NCBI GenBank assembly: GCA_030620005.1
Contig: JAUXAJ010000102.1
Span: 1 to 15,149, forward strand
Source: Promethearchaeota archaeon
GTDB lineage: Archaea > Asgardarchaeota > Lokiarchaeia > Sigynarchaeales > SOKP01
Direction of reading: 5' to 3'
DNA: 15,149 nt
Every line of letters starts with the position of its first letter. Position 1 is the first letter of the stretch. Shown piece by piece: positions 6,043 through 14,466 of the stretch. The notes below the pieces were generated by a model, which ran no database searches, was not told the DNA's origin, and saw only the letters and a list, made by a program, of their open reading frames with translations. The position numbers were made by a program, and so were the translations under genes.

Positions 6043-7437
6043 ATGAAGGAAAAAGAAATTGGCGCAAGCCAAACATCGAATCTTTCAATATTATCCTATG
6101 GCATGGCTGATCTATTACTTACCACTTTTACTGCGATTTTCGCGGGTTTTTTCTTTTTATTCTGGGAAACGGAAGTGGGATTAAATGTTTGGATCGTTGC
6201 TCTTGCCTACACGATTTATGCGCTCTGGAATGCTGTAAATGACCCTCTCGTAGGGTATTTCGCTGATCGTCCCAAGAAATTTTGGAAGAAGTATGATAAA
6301 CGGTTTCCTTGGGTAATGATCGCTGCCATTCCTGCCATTCTCTTGGTTATTCCTATATTCCTTCCACCAAATGTAGATCCCGTGAGTGGAGAATGGGTTT
6401 TATTCACTTGGATTGTTGTTTTTGCTTGCCTTTACGAATTATTCGTCTCAATTTTCTCGTTGAATCACGCTGCCTTGTTTCCTGACAAGTTTCGTTTAGA
6501 TACTGAGAGGCGAAAGGTAGGGGCAATTACAAGAGGATTAATCCTAGTCGGGACGGCGGTGGGTTCCATTGTCCCTCCCCTGCTTATCACGTACGGAGAT
6601 CGCCAATCTTACGGAAATATGGCTTGGATCATTGCTGGTATTTGCATTGTCATGTTTTTTACGACAATTCCGGGACACATCGAATCAAAAGAGATGAGGG
6701 AAAGATATATCAGTGATCAAGATAAAATAGAAGCGGTTTCGTTCTTCAAAGCCCTCAAAACCGTGTTATCCTCAAAGAATTTTGTAGTCGTGATATTAAT
6801 CTTCCTCACGGATGCGATAATCGGAGCAAGTCTTGTAGCGTCCATTCAATACGTGACTAAATACATATTATTAGAGGAAGCGGGAACATCAATATTTCTC
6901 ATGGTGGGATTTCTCTTAGGTGCTTTAGGGTCGCTTTTTTTTTGGTTACTTTTAGCTCAAAAGATTAATAATAACCGGAAAATGCTAATTATAGGGGTAT
7001 TTCTCAATACAATCTTCTTGTTACCATTCATGTTCGTAAATGGTGTATTGGGCTTTACTTTGGCTGCGCTTTTACTTGGTATTGGCGGAGGTGCCTTAAG
7101 AATTGGACAAGACCCCGTTCTTGCAGACACGATCGATGAAGCTACTGTTAAAACAGGTCAGCGCATGGAAGGTGCGTTCATGGGAGTACGTACCTTTTTC
7201 TTGAGGTTCGCACTTATTGTCCAAGGAATAGTTTTCGCTGTCACGCATGAATTAACGGGATTTGATGCGACTGCTGATATCCAAACTGATTTGGCACTTT
7301 TTGGAATTCGAGTGCACACTGCGTTAATTCCAATGATTCTTACACTTCTAGCATTGGTTGTTTTCTTATTTGTTTACAAGTTAACACCGGAAAAAACAGA
7401 TGAGCTCAAAGAAAAATTGAAAGAGTTAAATCTATAA
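6043..7437 (+). CDS. GPH-family (MFS) sugar/glycoside:cation symporter
   Basis: A 464-residue polytopic membrane protein of the glycoside-pentoside-hexuronide:cation symporter branch of the major facilitator superfamily. Diagnostic features are the NDPLVGYFADRP motif after the second membrane segment (Asn66, Asp67, Pro68), the following charged loop with KRFPW (residues 86-90), and about twelve hydrophobic segments split by a central charged loop near residues 210-235. In relatives the Asp after helix 2 takes part in cation coupling. It probably imports a sugar, glycoside or similar organic solute with Na+ or H+; the substrate cannot be read from sequence. It has a strong TATA box placed for leaderless transcription and no Shine-Dalgarno sequence. 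It converges on the polyferredoxin gene. Confidence 0.85.
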   Translation: MKEKEIGASQTSNLSILSYGMADLLLTTFTAIFAGFFFLFWETEVGLNVWIVALAYTIYALWNAVNDPLVGYFADRPKKFWKKYDKRFPWVMIAAIPAILLVIPIFLPPNVDPVSGEWVLFTWIVVFACLYELFVSIFSLNHAALFPDKFRLDTERRKVGAITRGLILVGTAVGSIVPPLLITYGDRQSYGNMAWIIAGICIVMFFTTIPGHIESKEMRERYISDQDKIEAVSFFKALKTVLSSKNFVVVILIFLTDAIIGASLVASIQYVTKYILLEEAGTSIFLMVGFLLGALGSLFFWLLLAQKINNNRKMLIIGVFLNTIFLLPFMFVNGVLGFTLAALLLGIGGGALRIGQDPVLADTIDEATVKTGQRMEGAFMGVRTFFLRFALIVQGIVFAVTHELTGFDATADIQTDLALFGIRVHTALIPMILTLLALVVFLFVYKLTPEKTDELKEKLKELNL

Positions 7438-7449
7438 TTTAAATTATCA

Positions 7450-7459
7450 TTTTTTTTTT
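7450..7459 (+). terminator. T-run after the symporter gene
   Basis: Ten consecutive T residues 13 nt after the symporter stop codon, in the 29-bp gap before the convergent polyferredoxin gene. Archaeal transcription commonly ends at such T-runs without a hairpin. Confidence 0.45.
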
Positions 7460-7466
7460 ATTTAAT

Positions 7467-8489
7467 TCAATTTAAGACTTTTTTTAACTCCTTGCTGATT
7501 TTATTGGTCTTCTTATCCTTAATCCAATAACGAATTTTTGAAGATTTCAAAAAAGATTGAATTTTTTCGTTTAATTCGCTTAATATCTTTCTGTCTTCTT
7601 CAGAAAGTTGAGGTATATCTTCTAATATCTTTTCTTTTACTTTTTTCACTTCTTCTTCAATAACAGGAATGTCAAGAGGTTCTTTTTCTTCCGAGATTAG
7701 TCGTTTTCTTAAGATTTCTTTTATGTTATTAACCCAACCCTTAATCCAAGGAAAATTTCCGCTATTTTTTGGGTCATTAATAGTTAAATCCTTTCGATTA
7801 ACTTTTATCAGGTCATCTGGGCAGGAATTTTCGCAGGCACCGCAATAAAAACACGCCTCTTCATGGCACGCGATTTTACCATATTTCACCACTTCCTCGG
7901 CGCTTTCAGGAATGAAGAATGATTCCGTAGGGCAAATGTTTATGCAAGCTTTACACCCAGCAGGATCGCACTTGTGGAGTTGGTGTTTTTTAATATTAAC
8001 TTCCCCTTCTATTGGAGAGTCTATGTGAAAACATTGCGTTGGACACTCATTTTGTATTTTGTAATAATCCTTTACATTATTCCTTTCTCTTACTTTTAAA
8101 CACAATTGACAAGTCTCATTTTTTCTATCCTCAATACATTTTTCCATGTCTATTTCGTAAAATTTACCGATAGAAGGGAAATCTTCCATATTTATTTGCC
8201 CTTCTGGCGCGATGTTTTCGTGAAAAGCATCGTTAGGACAAACAATCACGCATAACATACAATAGCAACATTTTTCATGATCGATTAATATTTTCGGATT
8301 TGTATCATCGAGAATACCTTGAGCAATCTCAGGAATGGGACCAAGTTCAATGGCATCAACTGGACAGACCAATTTACATAGGCTACAACCAATACACTTT
8401 TTAATATCGTAAGTTAATTTTTTATCAACATTTTTATATTTCCAGTTGAGAACGAACTGATCTGGCGTGATCTCAAGATCTTTACTAAT
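7467..8489 (-). CDS. FwdF-like polyferredoxin with apparent ATT start
   Basis: An iron-sulfur electron carrier of about 340 residues. Counting from an ATT codon at 8489, Cys-rich clusters are: 32-42 (CIGCSLCKLVCP, typical 4Fe-4S), 75-84 (CYCMLCVIVCP), an atypical one with Cys118, 127, 130, 149 and 153, 174-186 (Cys-x4-Cys-x2-Cys-x3-Cys-Pro), and 213-223 (CFYCGACENSCP). A charged helical tail of about 115 residues follows. The spacing and the GPIPEIAQG stretch after cluster 1 resemble polyferredoxin subunits of formylmethanofuran dehydrogenase (FwdF), but no other Fwd gene is here. The frame is open from 8576 yet has no ATG, GTG or TTG before cluster 1. The ATT at 8489 has GAAGGAG five bases upstream and would begin MSKDLEITPDQF. 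The first available standard start, TTG at 8372, would destroy cluster 1. Confidence 0.72.
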   Translation of the reverse strand: MSKDLEITPDQFVLNWKYKNVDKKLTYDIKKCIGCSLCKLVCPVDAIELGPIPEIAQGILDDTNPKILIDHEKCCYCMLCVIVCPNDAFHENIAPEGQINMEDFPSIGKFYEIDMEKCIEDRKNETCQLCLKVRERNNVKDYYKIQNECPTQCFHIDSPIEGEVNIKKHQLHKCDPAGCKACINICPTESFFIPESAEEVVKYGKIACHEEACFYCGACENSCPDDLIKVNRKDLTINDPKNSGNFPWIKGWVNNIKEILRKRLISEEKEPLDIPVIEEEVKKVKEKILEDIPQLSEEDRKILSELNEKIQSFLKSSKIRYWIKDKKTNKISKELKKVLN

Positions 8490-8584
8490 CTCGTCTCCTT
8501 CTTTTTCTTGAACGTTATCGTTTGATGTTACTTTCGAAATTTTTAATCTCCCGTTGCGAAATTCTCTTCCCTTTGATTATTTAT

Positions 8585-8610
8585 AATAACTTTATTTATA
8601 TAAAGTTATT
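8585..8610 (-). promoter_or_regulatory. Perfect 10-bp inverted repeat over a TATA box (operator-like)
   Basis: AATAACTTTA (8585-8594) and TAAAGTTATT (8601-8610) are exact reverse complements around six bases. Together they contain a self-complementary TTTATATAAA at 8595-8604. The box would place a minus-strand start near 8573, giving the polyferredoxin transcript a leader of about 84 nt before the ATT. A dimeric repressor bound here would block TBP. The rest of 8490-8766 is AT-rich and holds no gene I can support. Confidence 0.5.
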
Positions 8611-8766
8611 ACTACATATTCTTTTATCCTATCTTTTAGAAGAAATTCGAAAATTATATGGGGAAGAATTCATAATAAAACAAAATTTTCAGTTTTCTTA
8701 TACCTTATTAAGATTTTTTTTATAATTCTATTTTTGAAAAAATAATTAATAACAAACTGATCTATT

Positions 8767-9267
8767 TCACGAAAAATAGGATTGGCTTTCCCTATCAAAT
8801 TCGGACACGTATTCGATTGAAAATCCGTGAGGATTTAAATCTGGAGGTGCGTAAATAAGATTTAGATTTGGAAAATAGGAACCTATACCATTTTTGGCAA
8901 AAATTACTGCGGGATCATCCTCGTTTTCAAATATTTCTTCACTAATCATTAAAGTAATGGCCCGACATTTCTGTTCGTCTAATGCACCCAGAGAATGAAT
9001 GTATTCGTGAAGGAGTATGTGATATACGTAAGCCCACGCGACTTTATAAGGTTGTCTGTTGAGAATGATGTTCAAGGGTGTTTTGTTCATTAAGATCATT
9101 GTCCCTGGGTGAAAGTGCATGCCACCTATGAAACTTCCTCTATACATGCCCATTTCCACCAACCCTAAACTAAGTCCTGCCCTATGGCGTCCTGTAACTT
9201 TCCTAACGTCGCGTTTTACCCGTTCAAATATATCGGGCATTATTTTTTTCAATTCTCGGAGATTCAT
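8767..9267 (-). CDS. Conserved archaeal HExxH putative metalloprotein
   Basis: A 166-residue protein with a zinc-metallopeptidase-like motif LLHEYIHSLG (His87, Glu88, His91), followed by LDE, whose acidic residue may be the third ligand. A GSFIGGMHFHPGTMILMNKTPL block (44-65) precedes it, and GIGSYFPNL follows near residues 126-135. I believe this is a conserved archaeal family without a known function; the match is from memory. No signal peptide or membrane helix is seen, so it would be cytoplasmic. It is last in the minus-strand run after Hsp20, CDC48 and the ArsR-like regulator, 116 bp after the latter, which hints at a role in protein turnover. The ATG start sits directly at the conserved MNLRELKKIMP beginning. 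Confidence 0.75.
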   Translation of the reverse strand: MNLRELKKIMPDIFERVKRDVRKVTGRHRAGLSLGLVEMGMYRGSFIGGMHFHPGTMILMNKTPLNIILNRQPYKVAWAYVYHILLHEYIHSLGALDEQKCRAITLMISEEIFENEDDPAVIFAKNGIGSYFPNLNLIYAPPDLNPHGFSIEYVSEFDRESQSYFS

Positions 9268-9383
9268 TGTAGTTTTCTCAAATTTTATGATGTTTTTGTG
9301 TTTTTATTTGTTTGATTTATAGAATAAAAAAATAAAAGTAAAGTTTTCTAGTGTTGACGATTTGTGGGCAGTAATTATTTATA

Positions 9384-10148
9384 TTAAATATCAAAAAACC
9401 AATCGTCTTCTTTTTCAGAAATAAAATCCATGAATTTCGACAAATCTCTAAGTAAATGTTGTATTGAGACACGATTTTGATCTCGTTGAATTAAATCCAT
9501 GTTCGCAAAAAAGAGGTCGTCTAATAAAAAATCAATATTAATTCTTCTATGATATCGTTCAGGGTTAAAAAATAACGTGAAAAATATTTCTTTTTCTAAA
9601 TTGGGCTGCTCTCGCCTTAATCTACTATCAAATTGAAGATTCATGACATTCTTTAGTTCGACGATGAAACATTCCTTGTCTTGCAATAATTCGCTCCTTT
9701 CTCGCTCTAATTCCTTGATTTTTTTTTGAATTTCCTTGATTCTTACTCCAAGAAATTTTAATTTTTGATCTGGAACTTTTATTTTATTATAAATTGAAGC
9801 AATATCGTTAATTTGAATATTTTCGTATTGTTTTTCAACTTTAGCAACATTATATCTGATGTTGTAGTGATTTGGAGAGATGTTAATTCTTAATGAAAGA
9901 TTACTCTTTATTCGATATTTTCCACCTCTTTTTTCGGAACCGATCTTCTCGATGATGTTATATCTACTCAATATTTCTAACTGGCTATGCACGGCTTGCC
10001 TGGTGATGCTTAAAGAAGAGGCTAATTCTGAAGTGGAATGTGGAACCTTGGCTAGTTTAGATAAAATTACTCTTCTCGTTGGATTACCCAAAATTTCTAA
10101 CAAGCTATTTAGACCAATTAATGGTTCGCTTTCTTTATCGTTTTCCAC
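9384..10148 (-). CDS. ArsR-like winged-helix regulator with coiled coil
   Basis: A 254-residue DNA-binding protein. Residues 11-85 form an ArsR-type winged helix: LEILGNPTRRVILSKL is the typical first helix, SITRQAVHSQLEIL (47-60) the recognition helix, and KRGGKYRI the wing. Residues 128-170 are a highly charged heptad-like coiled coil likely to dimerise. The remaining ~85 residues are an uncharacterised helical domain. The layout fits the archaeal regulator group I know as COG1777 (recalled, not searched). There is no Cys-rich metal site. The start is GTG, and an in-frame stop lies just upstream. It is 68 bp downstream of CDC48 on the same strand, so it may be co-transcribed and regulate this proteostasis cluster. 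Confidence 0.82.
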   Translation of the reverse strand: MENDKESEPLIGLNSLLEILGNPTRRVILSKLAKVPHSTSELASSLSITRQAVHSQLEILSRYNIIEKIGSEKRGGKYRIKSNLSLRINISPNHYNIRYNVAKVEKQYENIQINDIASIYNKIKVPDQKLKFLGVRIKEIQKKIKELERERSELLQDKECFIVELKNVMNLQFDSRLRREQPNLEKEIFFTLFFNPERYHRRINIDFLLDDLFFANMDLIQRDQNRVSIQHLLRDLSKFMDFISEKEDDWFFDI

Positions 10149-10216
10149 GCCTAATTCTCACCACTTCTTTCATTAATCGTATTAAAACTTAAATAGAAAG
10201 GTGTTAAAAAAATGCA

Positions 10217-12445
10217 TCACCTATATAGTTCCTCTGACGGTTCTTTTGATTGTCTATTGTATGATTCTTTAGCTCTATCAGCAGATTTAAGAATTTTCTC
10301 AATTGCCTGGTCAAATTCCTCTTTAGAGATATAAACGCTTTTTATGGACTCTGAATCGCTCACATTGATGTTATTATCATATAGAGCCTTGCGAATGGTA
10401 AATAATGTAGCCTCTTCACAGATTGCTTGAATGTCAGCGCCCATGTATCCGTCTAAATTTTTCACCATTTTATCAATGTCAACATCTTCTGCTAACGGCT
10501 TGTTTTTCAAATGAATCATGAATATTTTCTTGCGTGATTCTTCGTCCGGCATTGGTATTTCAATATGCCTTCCAAATCTTCCGGACCTTAATAGAGCTGG
10601 ATCAAGCAATTCGGCCCTGTTAGTTGCTGCGAGTAAGATCACATCTTTTAATCCTTCTAGACCGTCCATTTCGGTCAAGAGTTGGGATAATACTTGCTCA
10701 TTAACATGAGAACTTGCAAATTTACCCCTCAAACCGGCAATGGCATCGATTTCATCGAAGAAAATTATGCATGGCGCTGCCGATCTTGCTTTTCGAAAAG
10801 TCTCTCTGACAGCTTTTTCGCTTTCTCCAACCCATTTAGATAAAAATTCCGGGCCTTTTACGGAAATAAAATTAATCTCACTCTCGTGGGCTAGAGCTTT
10901 TGCAATTAAAGTTTTTCCTGTTCCAGGTGGATCATACAATAAAATTCCATTTGGAGGCTTCGAATTCAAATGTTTGTATAATTCGGGATACTTTAAAGGC
11001 CACTCGATAACTTCCTTTAGTTGCAATTTCGCATCTTCCAAACCACCTACATCGTCCCAAGTTTCAGTGGGCTGAGTAATTAATACCTCTCTTAGCGCCG
11101 AAGGTTCAATGCTGTTCAACGCGGTTTCGAAATGTATCATCTTAATTTGAATACTGTTTAATATTTCGGGGGGAACTGGCTTGTCTAAATCAATTTTAGG
11201 CAAGATTTCCCTGATTGCAAGCATGGCAGATTCTTTTGCCAACGCTTCCACGTCAGCACCAACAAAACCGTGGGTTTTTTCGGCCATTAGACGAAGATCG
11301 ACATCCTTGTACAAGGGCATGCCACGAGTGTGAATTAACAAAATTTCATAGCGACCATCAGTACCTGGAACCCCTATTTCGATTTCTCGATCAAATCTTC
11401 CAGGCCTTCTTAACGCAGGATCAATATCGTTCACGCGGTTTGTAGCTCCAATTACGATTATTTGACCTCGTCCTTCTAATCCATCCATTAAAGCGAGTAA
11501 TTGAGCAACTACCCTTCGCTCCACTTCCCCCGTAACCTCTCCTCTTTTTGGCGCAATTGAATCTAATTCATCAATGAATACTATTGAGGGTGAGTTTTCC
11601 TTTGCTTCCTCAAAGAGCTTGCGTAGATTTTCTTCGCTTTGGCCGTAGAATTTGCTCATTATTTCAGGTCCACTAATTGTTATAAAATGAGCCTCTGTTT
11701 CATAAGCCACGGCTCTTGCTAGAAGTGTCTTTCCAGTGCCTGGTGGTCCGTGAAGTAAAACTCCTTTTGGAGGAGATATTCCGATTCGCTTGAATAATTC
11801 GGGATGTCGTATTGGCAGCTCAATCATTTCGCGTATCTTTTGAATTTCATCTCCTAAACCTCCAATATCTTCGTATGTTACTCTTGATTCTTCAATTTCC
11901 TCGAGTTCTCTGTGAGTTTTTTCGGATAAAATTATTTTTGTTGTGACAGAAATTCTTACCGCGTCAGAATTTGTGGGCGCATAATTTACAACCACTAGAT
12001 CGACTCTACGATTAAACGAATAAAAGCTTAATACATCTCCCTTTGTAATTACTCGATTTTCTAATTTTTTTGCCAATTGTTGAGAATTTCTTAAAATCAC
12101 TGCTTCTTCCAGCCCTGCAAATGTGACTTTTTTTGCTACGGCAGCCTCAATTTTACGAATTGCTACGATGTCGTCAAGAGAAGCACCTATATTTCGCCTC
12201 TGAGAAGGATCTAATCTTATTATGTTCGCACCTATATCCTCTTGTTTTCCCGGATATATTAACGCCGCTGTCTTCCTGCTTGATTGAGTGTGAACAATTG
12301 CTACAATGTCCCCGGTTTTAAGGTTTAATTCCGTACTCACTTCAGGGTCTAGCCTTACGATGCCTCTACCTGAATCTTCTTTAAACGCGTCCTTGACGCG
12401 TAATTTGCGGTCTCTATCACGACCTCCTTGCAGTACTCCACTCAT
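10217..12445 (-). CDS. cdc48: CDC48/VAT-type AAA ATPase (p97 homologue)
   Basis: A complete 742-residue unfoldase. Residues 12-175 are the N-terminal double-psi-barrel/CDC48_2 substrate-binding domain. D1 has Walker A GPPGTGKT (233-240), Walker B IVFIDELD (288-295) and a second region of homology with RRPGRFDR (346-353). D2 has Walker B IIFFDEID (560-567) and arginine fingers Arg620 and Arg623. The D2 Walker A is DPPGTGKT (505-512), with Asp505 in place of the usual first Gly; the catalytic Lys511 and Thr512 remain. The last three residues, LYR, fit the HbYX motif that docks such rings onto the 20S proteasome. It would form hexamers that thread and unfold proteins using ATP. It lies 69 bp downstream of Hsp20. 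Confidence 0.96.
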   Translation of the reverse strand: MSGVLQGGRDRDRKLRVKDAFKEDSGRGIVRLDPEVSTELNLKTGDIVAIVHTQSSRKTAALIYPGKQEDIGANIIRLDPSQRRNIGASLDDIVAIRKIEAAVAKKVTFAGLEEAVILRNSQQLAKKLENRVITKGDVLSFYSFNRRVDLVVVNYAPTNSDAVRISVTTKIILSEKTHRELEEIEESRVTYEDIGGLGDEIQKIREMIELPIRHPELFKRIGISPPKGVLLHGPPGTGKTLLARAVAYETEAHFITISGPEIMSKFYGQSEENLRKLFEEAKENSPSIVFIDELDSIAPKRGEVTGEVERRVVAQLLALMDGLEGRGQIIVIGATNRVNDIDPALRRPGRFDREIEIGVPGTDGRYEILLIHTRGMPLYKDVDLRLMAEKTHGFVGADVEALAKESAMLAIREILPKIDLDKPVPPEILNSIQIKMIHFETALNSIEPSALREVLITQPTETWDDVGGLEDAKLQLKEVIEWPLKYPELYKHLNSKPPNGILLYDPPGTGKTLIAKALAHESEINFISVKGPEFLSKWVGESEKAVRETFRKARSAAPCIIFFDEIDAIAGLRGKFASSHVNEQVLSQLLTEMDGLEGLKDVILLAATNRAELLDPALLRSGRFGRHIEIPMPDEESRKKIFMIHLKNKPLAEDVDIDKMVKNLDGYMGADIQAICEEATLFTIRKALYDNNINVSDSESIKSVYISKEEFDQAIEKILKSADRAKESYNRQSKEPSEELYR

Positions 12446-12514
12446 TATTTATCATCGTGATTTTTTTTTTTAATTTTACCTTGTTTGCTAAATACTAAAA
12501 TGATTGCTTAAAAA

Positions 12515-13138
12515 TTATAATTTATTTTTATCCTTAATTATTAAGATGGCAATGCCATTGTTCACTTCCAAACCATAATTATCAATGGATGATTTGAATG
12601 GCAAGTACACGCTTGTAAAATATTTTCGACCGTTATTCTCAGCAGAAAACGTGAGTTTATCTCTATCCCCGCTAAAACTCACGATCACGTCTTTTTTTTC
12701 TATGCCGGGGACTTCAATGACGATTTCAGAATAGTCGTCACGGTCGTTAATTTCTACACGGGGGTTTACAACTTGCGAATCGTTGCTTTCCTTAAAAAGC
12801 TCTAAACTTAACTCGTTTGCATTAATTGCGCCAGTTTTATTTGGATTTCGTAATTGCATGTTATTTGGATTAAAATTAAATTTGTATTTCTTGAAAAAAT
12901 CTTGAATTTTCTCCTTATCAATATTTCCTCTAATTTTTATTTCTGGCTTGTCCATTCCAGTTTCGTAATGATACGACACTTCAAACCCTTTCACATCTTC
13001 AACGTCAAAATTTAGATTGGGGTCTTTGTCATTATTCGATTCTGGAAACATAAAAAAATCCAAATCAAACACATCAGCATTAATTTTAAATAATTTCTTT
13101 ATCTTATCAAAAAATTCATCATCGATATCGTCAGACAT
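12515..13138 (-). CDS. Hsp20/alpha-crystallin small heat-shock protein
   Basis: A 207-residue small chaperone. The alpha-crystallin domain occupies about 125-205 with the family marks: alternating beta strands, IVIEVPGIEKKDV (139-151) and the NNGIAILII edge (193-201), equivalent to the usual A-x-x-x-G-V-L motif. The N-terminal ~120 residues are acidic, Asn-rich and longer than in many small heat-shock proteins. The C-terminus stops just after the domain, so there is no I-x-I anchoring tail and large oligomers may not form in the usual way. It would hold unfolding proteins in the cytoplasm without ATP. The start is ATG with an AGGTG seven bases before it. It is first of the run leading to CDC48. 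Confidence 0.88.
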   Translation of the reverse strand: MSDDIDDEFFDKIKKLFKINADVFDLDFFMFPESNNDKDPNLNFDVEDVKGFEVSYHYETGMDKPEIKIRGNIDKEKIQDFFKKYKFNFNPNNMQLRNPNKTGAINANELSLELFKESNDSQVVNPRVEINDRDDYSEIVIEVPGIEKKDVIVSFSGDRDKLTFSAENNGRKYFTSVYLPFKSSIDNYGLEVNNGIAILIIKDKNKL

Positions 13139-13223
13139 GTTTTTTCACCTATTTTTTTTTTTTCGTAAATTAATTTTTGCCAACCTTTTCTTTACATTAG
13201 TTCACAATAAAAATCTACCACTT

Positions 13224-13236
13224 AGTATATAAAAAG
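13224..13236 (-). promoter_or_regulatory. Probable promoter of the hsp20-cdc48 run
   Basis: A minus-strand CTTTTTATATACT contains a good archaeal TATA box, predicting transcription from about 13204, roughly 65 nt before the Hsp20 ATG. The gap 13139-13370 otherwise holds only A/T runs. Confidence 0.5.
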
Positions 13237-13370
13237 ATATTGTTTTTAAAAAAATACTCAAATTTTATTTTAAAAATATAACCATTGGTTTTTGGTTGAA
13301 GGAATAATTATGGCATTATTCAAAAATAAAATAAAAGCGACGCTAAAATGTTATTCATTTATTTATTTAT

Positions 13371-14423
13371 TCATTTATTTTTTTTTACGGCTTCTATGAC
13401 TTCGTAGGTTCTATGTAGTAATTCATGGGCAACTTGGGGGGGATACCAACCAGAAAGTCCGCAATCTGGACCCACATATTTCAAGCGATCTCCATAATGT
13501 TCGAGAGCATCTAACAAATTTTTCGTGATTCTCTCCTTACTATCAATTAAATTCATTGTACCTTCAAAGGTTTTAATTTCCTCGTAATTAACTCCAGAAT
13601 CTAATGCTTCTGCCAATAAACTATTAATATTAGTTCTTGTAATGCCCACACGAATGAATTTATCAAATGTATCTAATTCTTTTTTAGGAATTTTATTGGT
13701 TTTATCAGAAGCATATTCGCAAGTTAAAACGTCAATGTTCTTTGATTGCAAAGGCACTCTAGCTTGATTTAGAGTGTGCAAGTGTATCTGTCCTGTCGCT
13801 TTAATCCCTTCCAAGGATTTATCAAAAACTTGCACCATCTCGTCGTTATTCACGTTTACAATGTCCACGTAACCAAAAGAGGGTTCATCAATAGAAACAA
13901 TGGAAGTTTCAATGTAACTTGTATTGATGATGGAATTTTTTAAGAACGAATTTACAGATCTTGCGTAATTCATGGCAATATCCAAATAAATCGTAAATCC
14001 GTGCTGTTTGATACACAACTCTATTGGACCAGTAATGCATATTTTAACGTTTAAGGCGTTTCCAGTTCTTTCATAATGTTCCTTCGCAAATTTATCCAAG
14101 ACAAGCATTTCAGAAATATAGGCGCTGTCAGGATCAATTAAGCCGGGTTCAATCTCGTAATCCTTCATTGGTTTTAGGAATTGAGTGTACATGTCCATTA
14201 ATTGTGGATAATTGATGATTTCTACTCCCGCGTTTAGCTTTAACTGAAAAGATTGAAGAACGGGGTGAATGAAAAAATTATAAATACCTCGATGTTCGAA
14301 TAGGTCGTTCTTATTCACGAGACCTTTATAGGCAGTCCAATAATATTGTTTAAACGTTTCTTTGTCGATGTAATCAGGTAGAGGAAAACTACCGATATCG
14401 TCAAATCGAGGAAATTCTTTCAC
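13371..14423 (-). CDS. MetE-like (cobalamin-independent methionine synthase family) protein
   Basis: A 350-residue protein matching the catalytic C-terminal half of MetE, as in the short archaeal methionine synthases. Visible blocks are DDIGSFPLP near the N-terminus, ITGPIEL (130-136), SIDEPSFG (177-184), the metal-site strand IHLHTLNQ (213-220), LTCEYASD (233-240), ITRTNINS (261-268) and VGPDCGLSGW (317-326). MetE binds zinc with His, Cys, Glu and Cys; here the equivalents are His214, His216, Glu236 and Cys321, so the first Cys appears replaced by His. It probably moves a methyl group to a thiol, but this substitution leaves the substrate open, and it may not be a true methionine synthase. 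The start is GTG; no ATG precedes the conserved block. Confidence 0.78.
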   Translation of the reverse strand: MKEFPRFDDIGSFPLPDYIDKETFKQYYWTAYKGLVNKNDLFEHRGIYNFFIHPVLQSFQLKLNAGVEIINYPQLMDMYTQFLKPMKDYEIEPGLIDPDSAYISEMLVLDKFAKEHYERTGNALNVKICITGPIELCIKQHGFTIYLDIAMNYARSVNSFLKNSIINTSYIETSIVSIDEPSFGYVDIVNVNNDEMVQVFDKSLEGIKATGQIHLHTLNQARVPLQSKNIDVLTCEYASDKTNKIPKKELDTFDKFIRVGITRTNINSLLAEALDSGVNYEEIKTFEGTMNLIDSKERITKNLLDALEHYGDRLKYVGPDCGLSGWYPPQVAHELLHRTYEVIEAVKKNK

Positions 14424-14466
14424 GATTAATCAGATTTTTAGCTTAGAATTTTAATTAGTTTTAAGA

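Noticed and set aside
8522..8725. 67-codon plus-strand frame opposite the polyferredoxin upstream region
   Set aside because: Low-complexity Ile/Leu/Phe-rich translation of AT-rich DNA, overlapping the promoter palindrome, with no upstream TATA box at a suitable distance.
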